64,000 nt of DNA from M3007 sp037445225 (GTDB taxonomy: Bacteria > Bacteroidota > Bacteroidia > Chitinophagales > Saprospiraceae). Of this stretch, positions 8,823-16,546 are shown in pieces (position 1 is the first letter of the stretch; each line of letters opens with the position of its first letter). A program made the translations under genes and the position numbers. The stretch covers positions 248,001 to 312,000 of the forward strand of contig JBBIKW010000001.1 of the NCBI GenBank assembly GCA_037445225.1, read 5' to 3'. The notes below the pieces were generated by a model. That model saw nothing but the letters and a program-made list of their open reading frames with translations. It ran no database searches and was not told the DNA's origin.

Positions 8823-9431
8823 GTGGAATACGGCTTTTTTAAGCGGCGCAATTCGGGAAACAGTTCGCGCAACGATGCAGAGCGCCGCGAGCGAGGAGGA
8901 TCCGGCGAGCGAAACAACAACCGCTACCGCAATCGCGGTGAGTACCGAGAACGCAACGGAAATGACCAACCGCGGGAAGGGGAAGAAAGCGTCTTTTCTA
9001 AGCGCGTCCGCGCCGGCAAACGGCGCACCTACTTCTTCGACGTGCGCAAAACGCGCGGCAACGACTACTTCATCACCATCACAGAAAGCACGCGCAGCGA
9101 AGACGGCTACGGCTATCGCCGCCATAAAATCTTTCTCTATAAGGAAGATTTCAACCGCTTTGTCGCCTCGCTCAATGAGGTCGTCCAGCACGTGAAAACC
9201 AACCTGCTTCCCGATTTCGACTACGAGGAGTTCGACCGTCGGCAAGCCGAATGGGAAGCGCAGCAAAATAATGCTTCCTTCGATGAGGAATTTGCCGACA
9301 GCACTGAAGATTTCTACGAAGAGGACTTTATTGAGGAAGACTTTGACGAGGAGGACAGCGACGAACAAGCGCCGCTTCAGAAGAAGTCTTCTTCGAAAAA
9401 TGTGCCCCCAGAGCACGATATCTCTTGGTAA
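8823..9431 (+). CDS. PUR-alpha-like DNA/RNA-binding protein (DUF3276) with basic N-tail and acidic C-tail
   Basis: 202 residues, start GTG at 8823. Residues about 57-140 form the conserved PUR/DUF3276 domain (SKRVRAGKRRTYFFDVRKTR, then FITITESTR, then RHKIFLYKEDFNRFVASL), a family common in Bacteroidota and related to the single-stranded nucleic-acid-binding PUR repeat. The first about 55 residues are an Arg/Asn/Gly-rich low-complexity tail; the C-terminus (about 155-190) is very acidic (EEDFIEEDFDEEDSDE). Both tails are likely disordered. Its TAA stop is directly followed by the ATG of the methyltransferase gene, suggesting coupled translation. The biological role in bacteria is poorly defined. 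Confidence 0.85.
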   Translation: MEYGFFKRRNSGNSSRNDAERRERGGSGERNNNRYRNRGEYRERNGNDQPREGEESVFSKRVRAGKRRTYFFDVRKTRGNDYFITITESTRSEDGYGYRRHKIFLYKEDFNRFVASLNEVVQHVKTNLLPDFDYEEFDRRQAEWEAQQNNASFDEEFADSTEDFYEEDFIEEDFDEEDSDEQAPLQKKSSSKNVPPEHDISW

Positions 9432-11045
9432 ATGACTCGAAGCGAAAAGGCGTTTCTTCGAGGTTCCATCTTCCGCCATTTAGACGGTATTGCCACAGCG
9501 CCCACAGCATATGCCCTTTGGGAAAAGGGTGTATTGGACTATCTGGTCGAGCACGGCACTACTACGTTGACGGAACTGGCTCGCCAGTTCAAAGCTAATG
9601 AGGGCTATCTCAACGTAGCACTGCGCCTGCTGGCTTGCCAAGGATGGCTCGACTATGCAGTGGATAATGCAGCCAACGAGGTGTACTGTCGCACCAACGA
9701 CATCAGCGCGCCGGCATTTAGTCTGTGTCCCTTCTACAAGGATGTGGTGGAGCTACTGCGTTTTTCCGGCCGCTTTCACCGCCGCAAGTTCGAACGCGCG
9801 CCCTTCAACGCCTTAGAGCGCATCTTCAAGAAGTATCAGGCGGGCTACGACCTTCCGCCTGCAGCCTCCGATGTGGAAAAACGCCTTCAGCAACAGGTCC
9901 TCCAACACATCGAGGGCATAGCTATCGGCCCTACCATCGTCGCTTTAGGCATGGGCGGTATGTTCCACAAGTACTTTATGGAGGCCTCCTTTAAACCCGA
10001 GGAGTTCCACGAAGACGCCGATAGCTTCGGCAAGATCTTGGACTTTTTCGCCTACTTAGGCTGGTTTGAAAAGCGCGGCGCAACGTATCGCTTCACAGAG
10101 AAGGGCCTTTTCTTAGCCCAACGCGCCAGCGCCTACGGCGTCACGGTGTCGTACCTGCCGACGTTTCGGCAAGTGGACGAGCTCATCTTTGGAAATCCGG
10201 AGATCTTGTGGAACACCGCTCCGGGCGGGGCTGAGCTCCACGTAGACCGCGAAATGAATGTGTGGGGCAGCGGCGGGGCGCATGCCACCTACTTCAAAAA
10301 GCTGGACGAGATCGTCGTCGAGTTGTTCAACCGCCCCATTGAAGAGCAGCCTCGCGGCATTGCCGACATGGGCTGCGGCAACGGCGCCCTGTTGGAACAC
10401 CTCTTCGAGGTCATCTCGCGGCGCACCTTGCGCGGCGAGATGCTCGACGAGCACCCGCTGTTCTTGGTCGGGGCCGACTACAACGAAGTTGCCTTACGCG
10501 TGACGCGCGCCAACCTCTCTAAAGCCGACATTTGGGCCAAAGTCATGTGGGGCGACATCAGCCAGCCGGAGCGCTTCGCCCAAGACCTACGCGACGACTA
10601 CGGCATCGACATCGCCGACCTCTTGCACGTGCGCACCTTCTTAGACCACAACCGCCCTTGGAACCCTCCTACCCGCTCCCTGCAGTGCACCAGCACCTCT
10701 ACTGGAGCGTACGCCTACCGCGGTCGACGCCTTTCCAACAACGAAGTGGAAGCGAGCCTTTTAGAACATTTGGAGCGCTGGACCCCTTACGTAGGCCGCT
10801 TTGGCCTGCTCGTCATCGAATTGCACACCTTGCCGCCCGAGCGCACCGCCGCTCATCTCGGACGCACGCCCGCCACCGCATACGACGCCACCCATGGCTT
10901 CTCCGACCAGTACATCTTAGAAGCCGATATCTTTCACCGCATCGCCACAGAAGCCGGACTAATGCCCTCGCCTCCACACCAAGCGCTCTTCCCCGAACCC
11001 GAACTCACCACCATCAGCATAAATTTGCTGCACAGCCAGCGTTGA
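9432..11045 (+). CDS. SAM-dependent methyltransferase with duplicated N-terminal winged-helix module
   Basis: 537 residues. A class I methyltransferase domain occupies about 290-535, with motif I ADMGCGNGALLEHL at 311-324 and the acidic ribose-binding position in VGADYNE near 349. The N-terminal half holds two copies of one module: FRHLDGIATAPT at 14-25 and LQHIEGIAIGPT at 157-168, each followed by a winged-helix-like segment (ELARQFKANEGYLNVALRLL, then SFGKILDFFAYLGWF). O- and C-methyltransferases of natural-product pathways have a comparable dimerisation/winged-helix N-domain, but usually one copy. Substrate unknown. It begins at the base after the PUR-like stop codon and is followed after 13 bases by gldD. 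Confidence 0.8.
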   Translation: MTRSEKAFLRGSIFRHLDGIATAPTAYALWEKGVLDYLVEHGTTTLTELARQFKANEGYLNVALRLLACQGWLDYAVDNAANEVYCRTNDISAPAFSLCPFYKDVVELLRFSGRFHRRKFERAPFNALERIFKKYQAGYDLPPAASDVEKRLQQQVLQHIEGIAIGPTIVALGMGGMFHKYFMEASFKPEEFHEDADSFGKILDFFAYLGWFEKRGATYRFTEKGLFLAQRASAYGVTVSYLPTFRQVDELIFGNPEILWNTAPGGAELHVDREMNVWGSGGAHATYFKKLDEIVVELFNRPIEEQPRGIADMGCGNGALLEHLFEVISRRTLRGEMLDEHPLFLVGADYNEVALRVTRANLSKADIWAKVMWGDISQPERFAQDLRDDYGIDIADLLHVRTFLDHNRPWNPPTRSLQCTSTSTGAYAYRGRRLSNNEVEASLLEHLERWTPYVGRFGLLVIELHTLPPERTAAHLGRTPATAYDATHGFSDQYILEADIFHRIATEAGLMPSPPHQALFPEPELTTISINLLHSQR

Positions 11046-11058
11046 CCCTTTCCCCCCC

Positions 11059-11670
11059 ATGCGCATCGCTTTTGTCGGCCTATCCATTGGCGCTGCTTTG
11101 ATGCTACTCAGTTGCCGCGACTACGTACCCGTTCCCAAGCCGCGCGCCTATCCCAGGGTTTTTTATCCAGAAAAAACCTACACGCGCTTTCTCGCTGGCG
11201 GCTGTCCGTTCTCCTTCGACATGCCCACCTACGCGGAGATCGAACAAGACGTTTCTTTCTTCGACGAAGGTCCCAAGAGCGACTGCTGGTTTACCCTCCA
11301 TGTGCGCGCCCTAAACGCCCAAATCCACTGCAGCTACTACCCCATCACCAGCCGCGCCCGCTTCGACGAGCTGGTACAAGACGCCTTCACTATGGCCCAA
11401 AAACACAACATTAAAGCCAACTATATCGAAGAAATCCCCATCCACCGAACCGCCGACCGCGTGCACGGCATCGTCTTCTCCCTCGAAGGCGCCACCGCAT
11501 CTGCTTACCAATTCTTCTTGACCGACTCCTCTCGACACTTCCTGCGCGGAGCGCTCTACTTCAAAACCCAAGCCCGACCCGACTCCTTAGCGCCCGTGCT
11601 CGATTTTATGCGGCAAGACCTAAACCGCCTCGTTAACACCCTTACCTGGCAAAAGGCTCCACCTAAATAG
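11059..11670 (+). CDS. gldD: Gliding motility lipoprotein GldD
   Basis: 203 residues beginning with a lipoprotein signal MRIAFVGLSIGAALMLLSC (lipid Cys19). The rest matches GldD: DYVPVPKPRAYPRVFYPEKTY, FDMPTYAEIEQD, CWFTLHVRALNAQIHCSYYP and RGALYFKTQARPDSLAPVLDF. GldD is needed for gliding and is a marker of Bacteroidota with the gliding/T9SS machinery, although its exact role is unclear; it is attached to a membrane and faces the periplasm. Here it follows the methyltransferase gene by 13 bases, so it lies in the PUR-methyltransferase-gldD run rather than beside other gld genes. The gene ends 4 bases before the stop of the convergent hypothetical gene. Confidence 0.93.
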   Translation: MRIAFVGLSIGAALMLLSCRDYVPVPKPRAYPRVFYPEKTYTRFLAGGCPFSFDMPTYAEIEQDVSFFDEGPKSDCWFTLHVRALNAQIHCSYYPITSRARFDELVQDAFTMAQKHNIKANYIEEIPIHRTADRVHGIVFSLEGATASAYQFFLTDSSRHFLRGALYFKTQARPDSLAPVLDFMRQDLNRLVNTLTWQKAPPK

Positions 11671-11674
11671 GGTG

Positions 11675-12583
11675 TCAGCGGTCTCTTTCTTCCCACACTT
11701 CCGGCTCATACCCTTTCTCTTTCGCCAATGGGTCGCCCTTCATCTTTTGATATTGAAGAAACCGCTCTTCTTCCGGATTATTGCAATCCATCCGCAATAC
11801 AACTTCAAAGAGAACATCCGGTACTTTCAGGAGATAGTTATAGTCGTAGGTAGTGTCTAAGTGTTCTTCGAGATCAGAATTGACGATAGGTTTTACTAAT
11901 GTATCGACCTGCACATATCGAGCAAACACCTCACTCTTTTGGAGTAAGTCTATAAAAATATCAGCTCCCATCCTGTAAACAGCAACTCCTTCGTGAGAAA
12001 AATCGTAGCACAATACTACTGCACAAATTGTGTCACAGTCTTGTTCCCCACATATGTTGATATACAGACTCTTGTCCTTCATCATCACGATGCAATAAGT
12101 AGAAATAATATCATCTATGTAGGTATTGTTTTGAAGGTCTATCGTTTCTTCTGATTCCTCGCTTGTTACTTCCCAGAACTCTCCATGTGAAAATATATAC
12201 CGAACTGTCTCTCCTTCAGGATGCCGCTCATAAACGCAGATGGTGTCTCCTCTGAATTGAAGCCTGACATCTCCGCTATCCCTACCCACCGTTAGGCGGT
12301 CTATATAATCCTGAATTTGATAGGTGAATGTGGTTTTCTTTTTCTTAACACGCATGATCCATTTTGCTGGGAAATCAATTTCCATCACCTCCAGGTAGAA
12401 ATCACTTCCGCCTACGGAGGAACTGCTTTTGTAATAATATACTCCGGCAAACTCCTGTGGAAATTCGGAAATCCGCTGACCGCCGCTGGGCATAGGTGTA
12501 GCAAAGTAAGCATCGATACCACACTCTGCAATGGTAAACGACATGAGCAGAAGCCCTGAGAACAATAGAAGCAGCGTTTTCAT
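11675..12583 (-). CDS. Secreted hypothetical protein, AT-richer than neighbours
   Basis: 302 residues from ATG 12583, chosen because the following MKTLLLLFSGLLLMSFTIA is a good signal peptide. No family is recognised. The mature part is acidic, rich in Asp, Glu, Tyr and Ile, with several Cys (ICGEQDCDTICAVVLCYD), and alternates short hydrophobic and charged stretches typical of beta-structure. Codon use is visibly AT-richer than the flanking genes, suggesting recent transfer or weak selection. It stands alone, convergent with gldD (4-base gap) and oriented like the TonB receptor. Likely periplasmic or exported; function unknown. Confidence 0.65.
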   Translation of the reverse strand: MKTLLLLFSGLLLMSFTIAECGIDAYFATPMPSGGQRISEFPQEFAGVYYYKSSSSVGGSDFYLEVMEIDFPAKWIMRVKKKKTTFTYQIQDYIDRLTVGRDSGDVRLQFRGDTICVYERHPEGETVRYIFSHGEFWEVTSEESEETIDLQNNTYIDDIISTYCIVMMKDKSLYINICGEQDCDTICAVVLCYDFSHEGVAVYRMGADIFIDLLQKSEVFARYVQVDTLVKPIVNSDLEEHLDTTYDYNYLLKVPDVLFEVVLRMDCNNPEEERFLQYQKMKGDPLAKEKGYEPEVWEERDR

Positions 12584-12695
12584 AATAAAATGTCTTACAT
12601 TAACAATTTCAGTCAATTGCCAAAGGGCACCTGCCCTCTTCGAAAGTAGAAATACAGCTTTTGCGCAAAAGGTTATCCGCCGCTATGCAAGAGGC

Positions 12696-12746
12696 AAAAA
12701 AGCTATCCGCTTCGCGCAGGCTTCTGCAGGGAGAGGCACGCGAAGC
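12696..12746 (-). terminator. Predicted intrinsic terminator of the TonB-dependent receptor gene
   Basis: Inverted repeat GCTTCGCG (12709-12716) / CGCGAAGC (12739-12746) downstream of the receptor stop, followed on the minus strand by a run of six T (12696-12701) seven bases past the stem. The loop is long and has a second small stem, so the fold is moderate. Confidence 0.5.
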
Positions 12747-12774
12747 GACGGGGTTGTGATGCGCTTGGGAGAAA

Positions 12775-14958
12775 TTACCACCGGATTTGCACCATAAGCA
12801 CGGCGCTGCGCCCATCGGAGGGCCATACGCCGGGGCCGGGGTATAGGGTAGGTCTTTTGGTAAAGTACTGCTTGTCGGTGAGGTTGTTTACGCTCAGGCG
12901 TATCAACAGTGACGGTCGTATTTGCCAAGAGAGGTTTGCGTCGAGCAGACCGTAAGCGGGCACTAAGCCCACCGCACCGGTGGCGTTGGGCTCCACGGTG
13001 TTGAGTGGGTCGGCAAAGGTCGCGTCCGTATAGCTGTATAGAAGCGCCAAAGAGGCATTTTTGTAGTACAGGGTTAGGCCATTGCGCGCAATCCACCGAG
13101 GCACCGACTCGACCTTTTTGCCGCCGATGCTTTGGTTTTCGGTAGCGGTGACGCGGATAGAGTCGCCTAAGTAGCGGGCATCCATCCAGGAGGTAGCGGT
13201 AAAGAGCGAAAGGTAGGCATGGTCGCCTACAGGCACGGCATATTCGGCGAAGAGCTCCACTCCGCGCGTACGCGAGTCTCCGATGTTGGTGCGCCACAGA
13301 ATGACTGTATCTAGGCGCTCGTTGTAAAGCGCCACATTGCCAAAGCGGCGGCGATAAAGCACTTCGAAGAGAGAGACGTCCCAACGGAAATTTTTGTGGC
13401 GGCCGCGCCAGCCTATTTCGGCGTTGTGCCCATAGCCGTCGCGAATGTTAGGGTCGGAACGCTCATAGGGATTAGCTGGAATAATATCTTTAAACAATAC
13501 TGGCCGATACGACTGCGTCCAGCCGGCATATAGGCTTTGGTCGGCACCCAAGTCGTAGCCGGAGCTCAGACCCAAAAGCGGAAAGTTGCGCTCGATAGTG
13601 TTGGCTATCTCTTCGGGCGGCAAGTAAGAGACATTGCCCTCCATTTTCGAGGCACCTATTTCCCAGCGGATACCGGGAGTAACAAACCATCGAGCGGTCA
13701 GCTGAAACTTGTTTTCGGCGTAGAGGGCCACATTGCGCGTGCGCATCCACATGTCGCGCCCCCATCCTTCCGGGCCAATGGTAAGGTCGTAGTGCAGGCC
13801 GGTAGTGCCGCGCCCTTGCTGTCGGCGGCGCATGTCGTTGTGAATGTACTGAACGCCAGCAGTGAGCACGGAGCCCGTCCGATGCCTTAGGGCGTACCGA
13901 TGCAGCAAGCGCATTTCGAACGTCTTGCTGTTGAAGCCGTCGATATCCACTTGGCGCCGGCTGTATTGGAGCGTGTTGGGATCTATGGTGTCCTTAATCG
14001 TAGCCGGCCGGTCGAAGAGGACGCTGTTCCGGTCGCCAAACACTCCCGATGCTGTCCACGATAGAAGGGTGCGTGCACTGAGCTTCCACTCTACCCCTAC
14101 TGCAGGAAAGACAATATAGGGGCTGTAGTAATTGCGAAAGCGCGTCGCCTGGCGCGGGTTTTCGGCGAATTGAGCATCCGTCAAGGGGCCGGGAATGCGA
14201 TACAGGTAATAAGAACGAAAGAGCTCTGCGCGCACCAGTAGCCGTTCGGATGGTTCGAACCGCACCATAACACCCTGGCCGTCAAAAGTTGAGGCGCCAT
14301 TGTCCCGATAGCCCTTTGCGGTGCGCCGGTTGTAGTAGGCGTAGTACTGCCAGCGCCCCTTCCGCCCTCCAATAGCATTGTATGTGCTCACCCATCCAAA
14401 GGAGCCTACTGAGTTAACACTTTCTCCGGAGAAAACACGCGAAGTATCTGGCTGCTTCAACACGTAGTTGAGCATGCCGCCAAACTGCGCTCCGTACTGC
14501 AAGGCGCCGGTTCCGCGCACCAGCTCGATGCGTTCCACCACTTCAAAGGGCAAGCTAAAATGGCTAGCGGGGTACCCGTATAAGTCGGAGTTGGTCAGCC
14601 AACCATTGGTGCGGATGTTGAACTCCCACCCGCGGTGCGGATCTAAACCCCGCGTAGCGATATTTACTTGATTAGCCGTGCCGTCCATATCGTAAACAAA
14701 TACTCCGGGCACACGGGCAAAGACCTGGCGAGCATTTTTCTCAACAATGTTGGCGGGGAGATGGCTCACTGAAATCACCTCGCTTTTCTTCCCGCCCAGC
14801 CAGTATGTCCCCTGTATGGGACTCAAATACGAAGACTCCAACCGACGAGCGCGAACAGCAATCTCTTTGATGCGGCTCTGGGCTAAGGAGTCTACAGGTT
14901 CTTGAGCAAAGAAAACACCGCTGCAAAGACACGCTAAGACTACTAAGAAATACTTCAT
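12775..14958 (-). CDS. TonB-dependent outer-membrane receptor, FecA-like
   Basis: 727 residues with an N-terminal signal peptide (MKYFLVVLACLCSGVFFAQE). The plug domain (about 55-170) shows the usual order: ARQVFARVPGVFVYDMDGTANQVNIATRGLDPHRGWEFNIRTNGW, then VVERIELVRGTGALQYGAQFGGMLNYV. The rest is a 22-strand-type barrel ending in an aromatic residue (VLMVQIRW), as expected for BamA recognition. There is no carboxypeptidase-like N-terminal domain and no sigma-factor-interacting domain. The plug resembles ferric-citrate type receptors, but the substrate cannot be fixed. Energy would come from TonB-ExbBD such as those at 51.5-54.6 kb. It is divergent from the T9SS esterase gene. A TATTTTTG box lies at 14987-14994. 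Confidence 0.9.
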   Translation of the reverse strand: MKYFLVVLACLCSGVFFAQEPVDSLAQSRIKEIAVRARRLESSYLSPIQGTYWLGGKKSEVISVSHLPANIVEKNARQVFARVPGVFVYDMDGTANQVNIATRGLDPHRGWEFNIRTNGWLTNSDLYGYPASHFSLPFEVVERIELVRGTGALQYGAQFGGMLNYVLKQPDTSRVFSGESVNSVGSFGWVSTYNAIGGRKGRWQYYAYYNRRTAKGYRDNGASTFDGQGVMVRFEPSERLLVRAELFRSYYLYRIPGPLTDAQFAENPRQATRFRNYYSPYIVFPAVGVEWKLSARTLLSWTASGVFGDRNSVLFDRPATIKDTIDPNTLQYSRRQVDIDGFNSKTFEMRLLHRYALRHRTGSVLTAGVQYIHNDMRRRQQGRGTTGLHYDLTIGPEGWGRDMWMRTRNVALYAENKFQLTARWFVTPGIRWEIGASKMEGNVSYLPPEEIANTIERNFPLLGLSSGYDLGADQSLYAGWTQSYRPVLFKDIIPANPYERSDPNIRDGYGHNAEIGWRGRHKNFRWDVSLFEVLYRRRFGNVALYNERLDTVILWRTNIGDSRTRGVELFAEYAVPVGDHAYLSLFTATSWMDARYLGDSIRVTATENQSIGGKKVESVPRWIARNGLTLYYKNASLALLYSYTDATFADPLNTVEPNATGAVGLVPAYGLLDANLSWQIRPSLLIRLSVNNLTDKQYFTKRPTLYPGPGVWPSDGRSAVLMVQIRW

Positions 14959-14986
14959 GAGATTACAGTTATTACGTCTTCCGCGA

Positions 14987-14994
14987 CAAAAATA
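14987..14994 (-). promoter_or_regulatory. -7 promoter box TATTTTTG before the TonB receptor gene
   Basis: Reads CAAAAATA on the plus strand, i.e. TATTTTTG toward the receptor ATG 29 bases away; matches TANNTTTG. A TTTG lies about 25 bases further upstream (15020-15023), slightly too far for an ideal -33 element. Confidence 0.45.
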
Positions 14995-15121
14995 GGGCGC
15001 CTAGCCTCGACCCTATCTCCAAAGCAAATCGGTTTTTTCAAGGCAATTGGTGGAAATTTACTTTCCATTATTCGTAATGTTACTGGCACTACTAGTATCT
15101 CTATTACAAAAAACGCATCCC

Positions 15122-16546
15122 ATGAACAAGACACTCCTCCTTACGGTGTCGCTGGCTTGGCTACTGGCGCGGTCTGCGACCTACAGTCAATTGCTGTTTG
15201 AAGACATACAGCAGCCTATCCCTCTGCGCAATGTGACTTATGGCCATGCACTCGACTACGCCCATCGGGAGGTCGCTCTGCAGCTCGACCTCCTCTTTCC
15301 CTCTTTGAATCGCCAACAGCGCTACCCTTTGGTGGTCTTAATACACGGAGGCGGATTTGTAAATGGAAACCGGCAGGATATGGAGGTCTGGGCGTTGCCG
15401 TTCGTGCAGAGGGGCTTCGTCGTGGCCACCGTCAGCTATCGCCTCGGGTACATGCCGCCGGAAAATCTCAACAACTGCAATTTCATAAATACCTATCCGT
15501 GTATGTTCGCCGCAGATACGGCGGAATGGTACCGGGCTTATTATCGAGCCGTTCAAGACGTCAAAGGAGCTATTCGCTTCCTGGTCAACCGAGCAGAAGT
15601 GTTTCGCATCGACCCAGAGAAGGTGTTTCTCTTGGGCGAAAGCGCGGGTGGCTTTACCGCTTTGGGCGTCGCTTTCTTGGACACACCCGAGGAAAAGCCT
15701 CTGCAAACGGGCGATTGGCCTCCGGTAAAGGTATCCAAACAAGGCAACTTAGGTGTTTGTGATTACCAACAGCTTCCGGAAAGCGAACTCTCTCGCCCCG
15801 ATTTAGGCAGTATTGAGGGCGACATCGAATGGCCCAGTCGCCCTTATACTATTCGCGGAGTCGCCCATCTTTACGGCGGCATGTTTAGCGACTTGCTCCA
15901 ACACACCCCTGCGGGCAAGCACAAGCCCATCATCTACCAGTTTCATAAAGCTTGTGACTTAGTCGTTCCCTTTAAGGCCGGGCGCGTCTATTCCGGAATT
16001 TCCTGGTGCTTGGCCAATTGCTGGGGGTGCGCCCACATAGCCCACACGCCGCACGTGTGGGGTAGCGAAGGTATCTGGAACTGGAACCAGACGAACGGCT
16101 ACGGCTACGCGTTTATTAACCGCTTTTTTACGACTCCCTTTCCCAACAATTGCTTTCTTTTTCAGCACAATTGCTTCGAACAAGTCAGCGTACCCTGCCA
16201 TGCTCCGGGGGGGTTTTCCATACAGGAGGTAATAGACGTCTTCCGCCAACAGGCGTTGATAGGAGGAGGAGAAGACAGAGAGCTTGCCGATGCCTCGTGG
16301 GCAGAGCAAATGCTTGCGTATCCCAACCCGTTTTCGGAGGCCTTGCATCTGCAAAGCAGCCTCGAGCAAGCGGTTTCATACCGCATCCTCACCGCTCAAG
16401 GCAGCCTCCGGACAGTAGGGCAGCTGCCTCAGGGGGCGCAGGTTTTTCTGCCGACACAAGACTGGCCGCCTGGCGTGTATTTTCTCCACATACAGGGGAT
16501 GAACGGCAGGGGGCAGGCGATGCGCCGACTAGTTAAAATAGATTAG
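15122..16546 (+). CDS. Secreted alpha/beta-hydrolase (carboxylesterase type) with T9SS type A sorting domain
   Basis: 474 residues from ATG 15122, where a signal peptide (MNKTLLLTVSLAWLLARSATYSQ) starts. The hydrolase domain has the oxyanion motif HGGG at 75-78 and the nucleophile elbow GESAGG with Ser174, as in the esterase/lipase and feruloyl-esterase-like families. Several Cys pairs suit an extracytoplasmic enzyme. The last about 80 residues (AYPNPFSEALHLQSSL, then PPGVYFLHIQ, then RRLVKID) form a type A T9SS C-terminal sorting domain, so the protein should cross the outer membrane by the type IX system and be released or surface-anchored. Substrate unknown. Its last 4 bases overlap the convergent DUF58 gene. 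Confidence 0.88.
   Translation: MNKTLLLTVSLAWLLARSATYSQLLFEDIQQPIPLRNVTYGHALDYAHREVALQLDLLFPSLNRQQRYPLVVLIHGGGFVNGNRQDMEVWALPFVQRGFVVATVSYRLGYMPPENLNNCNFINTYPCMFAADTAEWYRAYYRAVQDVKGAIRFLVNRAEVFRIDPEKVFLLGESAGGFTALGVAFLDTPEEKPLQTGDWPPVKVSKQGNLGVCDYQQLPESELSRPDLGSIEGDIEWPSRPYTIRGVAHLYGGMFSDLLQHTPAGKHKPIIYQFHKACDLVVPFKAGRVYSGISWCLANCWGCAHIAHTPHVWGSEGIWNWNQTNGYGYAFINRFFTTPFPNNCFLFQHNCFEQVSVPCHAPGGFSIQEVIDVFRQQALIGGGEDRELADASWAEQMLAYPNPFSEALHLQSSLEQAVSYRILTAQGSLRTVGQLPQGAQVFLPTQDWPPGVYFLHIQGMNGRGQAMRRLVKID

Noticed and set aside
8589..9479. 296-codon minus-strand frame opposite the PUR-like gene
   Set aside because: Hydrophobic, Val/Ala/Phe-rich translation typical of the reverse complement of a charged low-complexity gene; the opposite strand has a clear DUF3276 protein.
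12683..13384. 233-codon minus-strand frame inside the TonB-receptor gene
   Set aside because: Out-of-frame translation of the receptor, rich in Arg, Cys and His; no start context or family.
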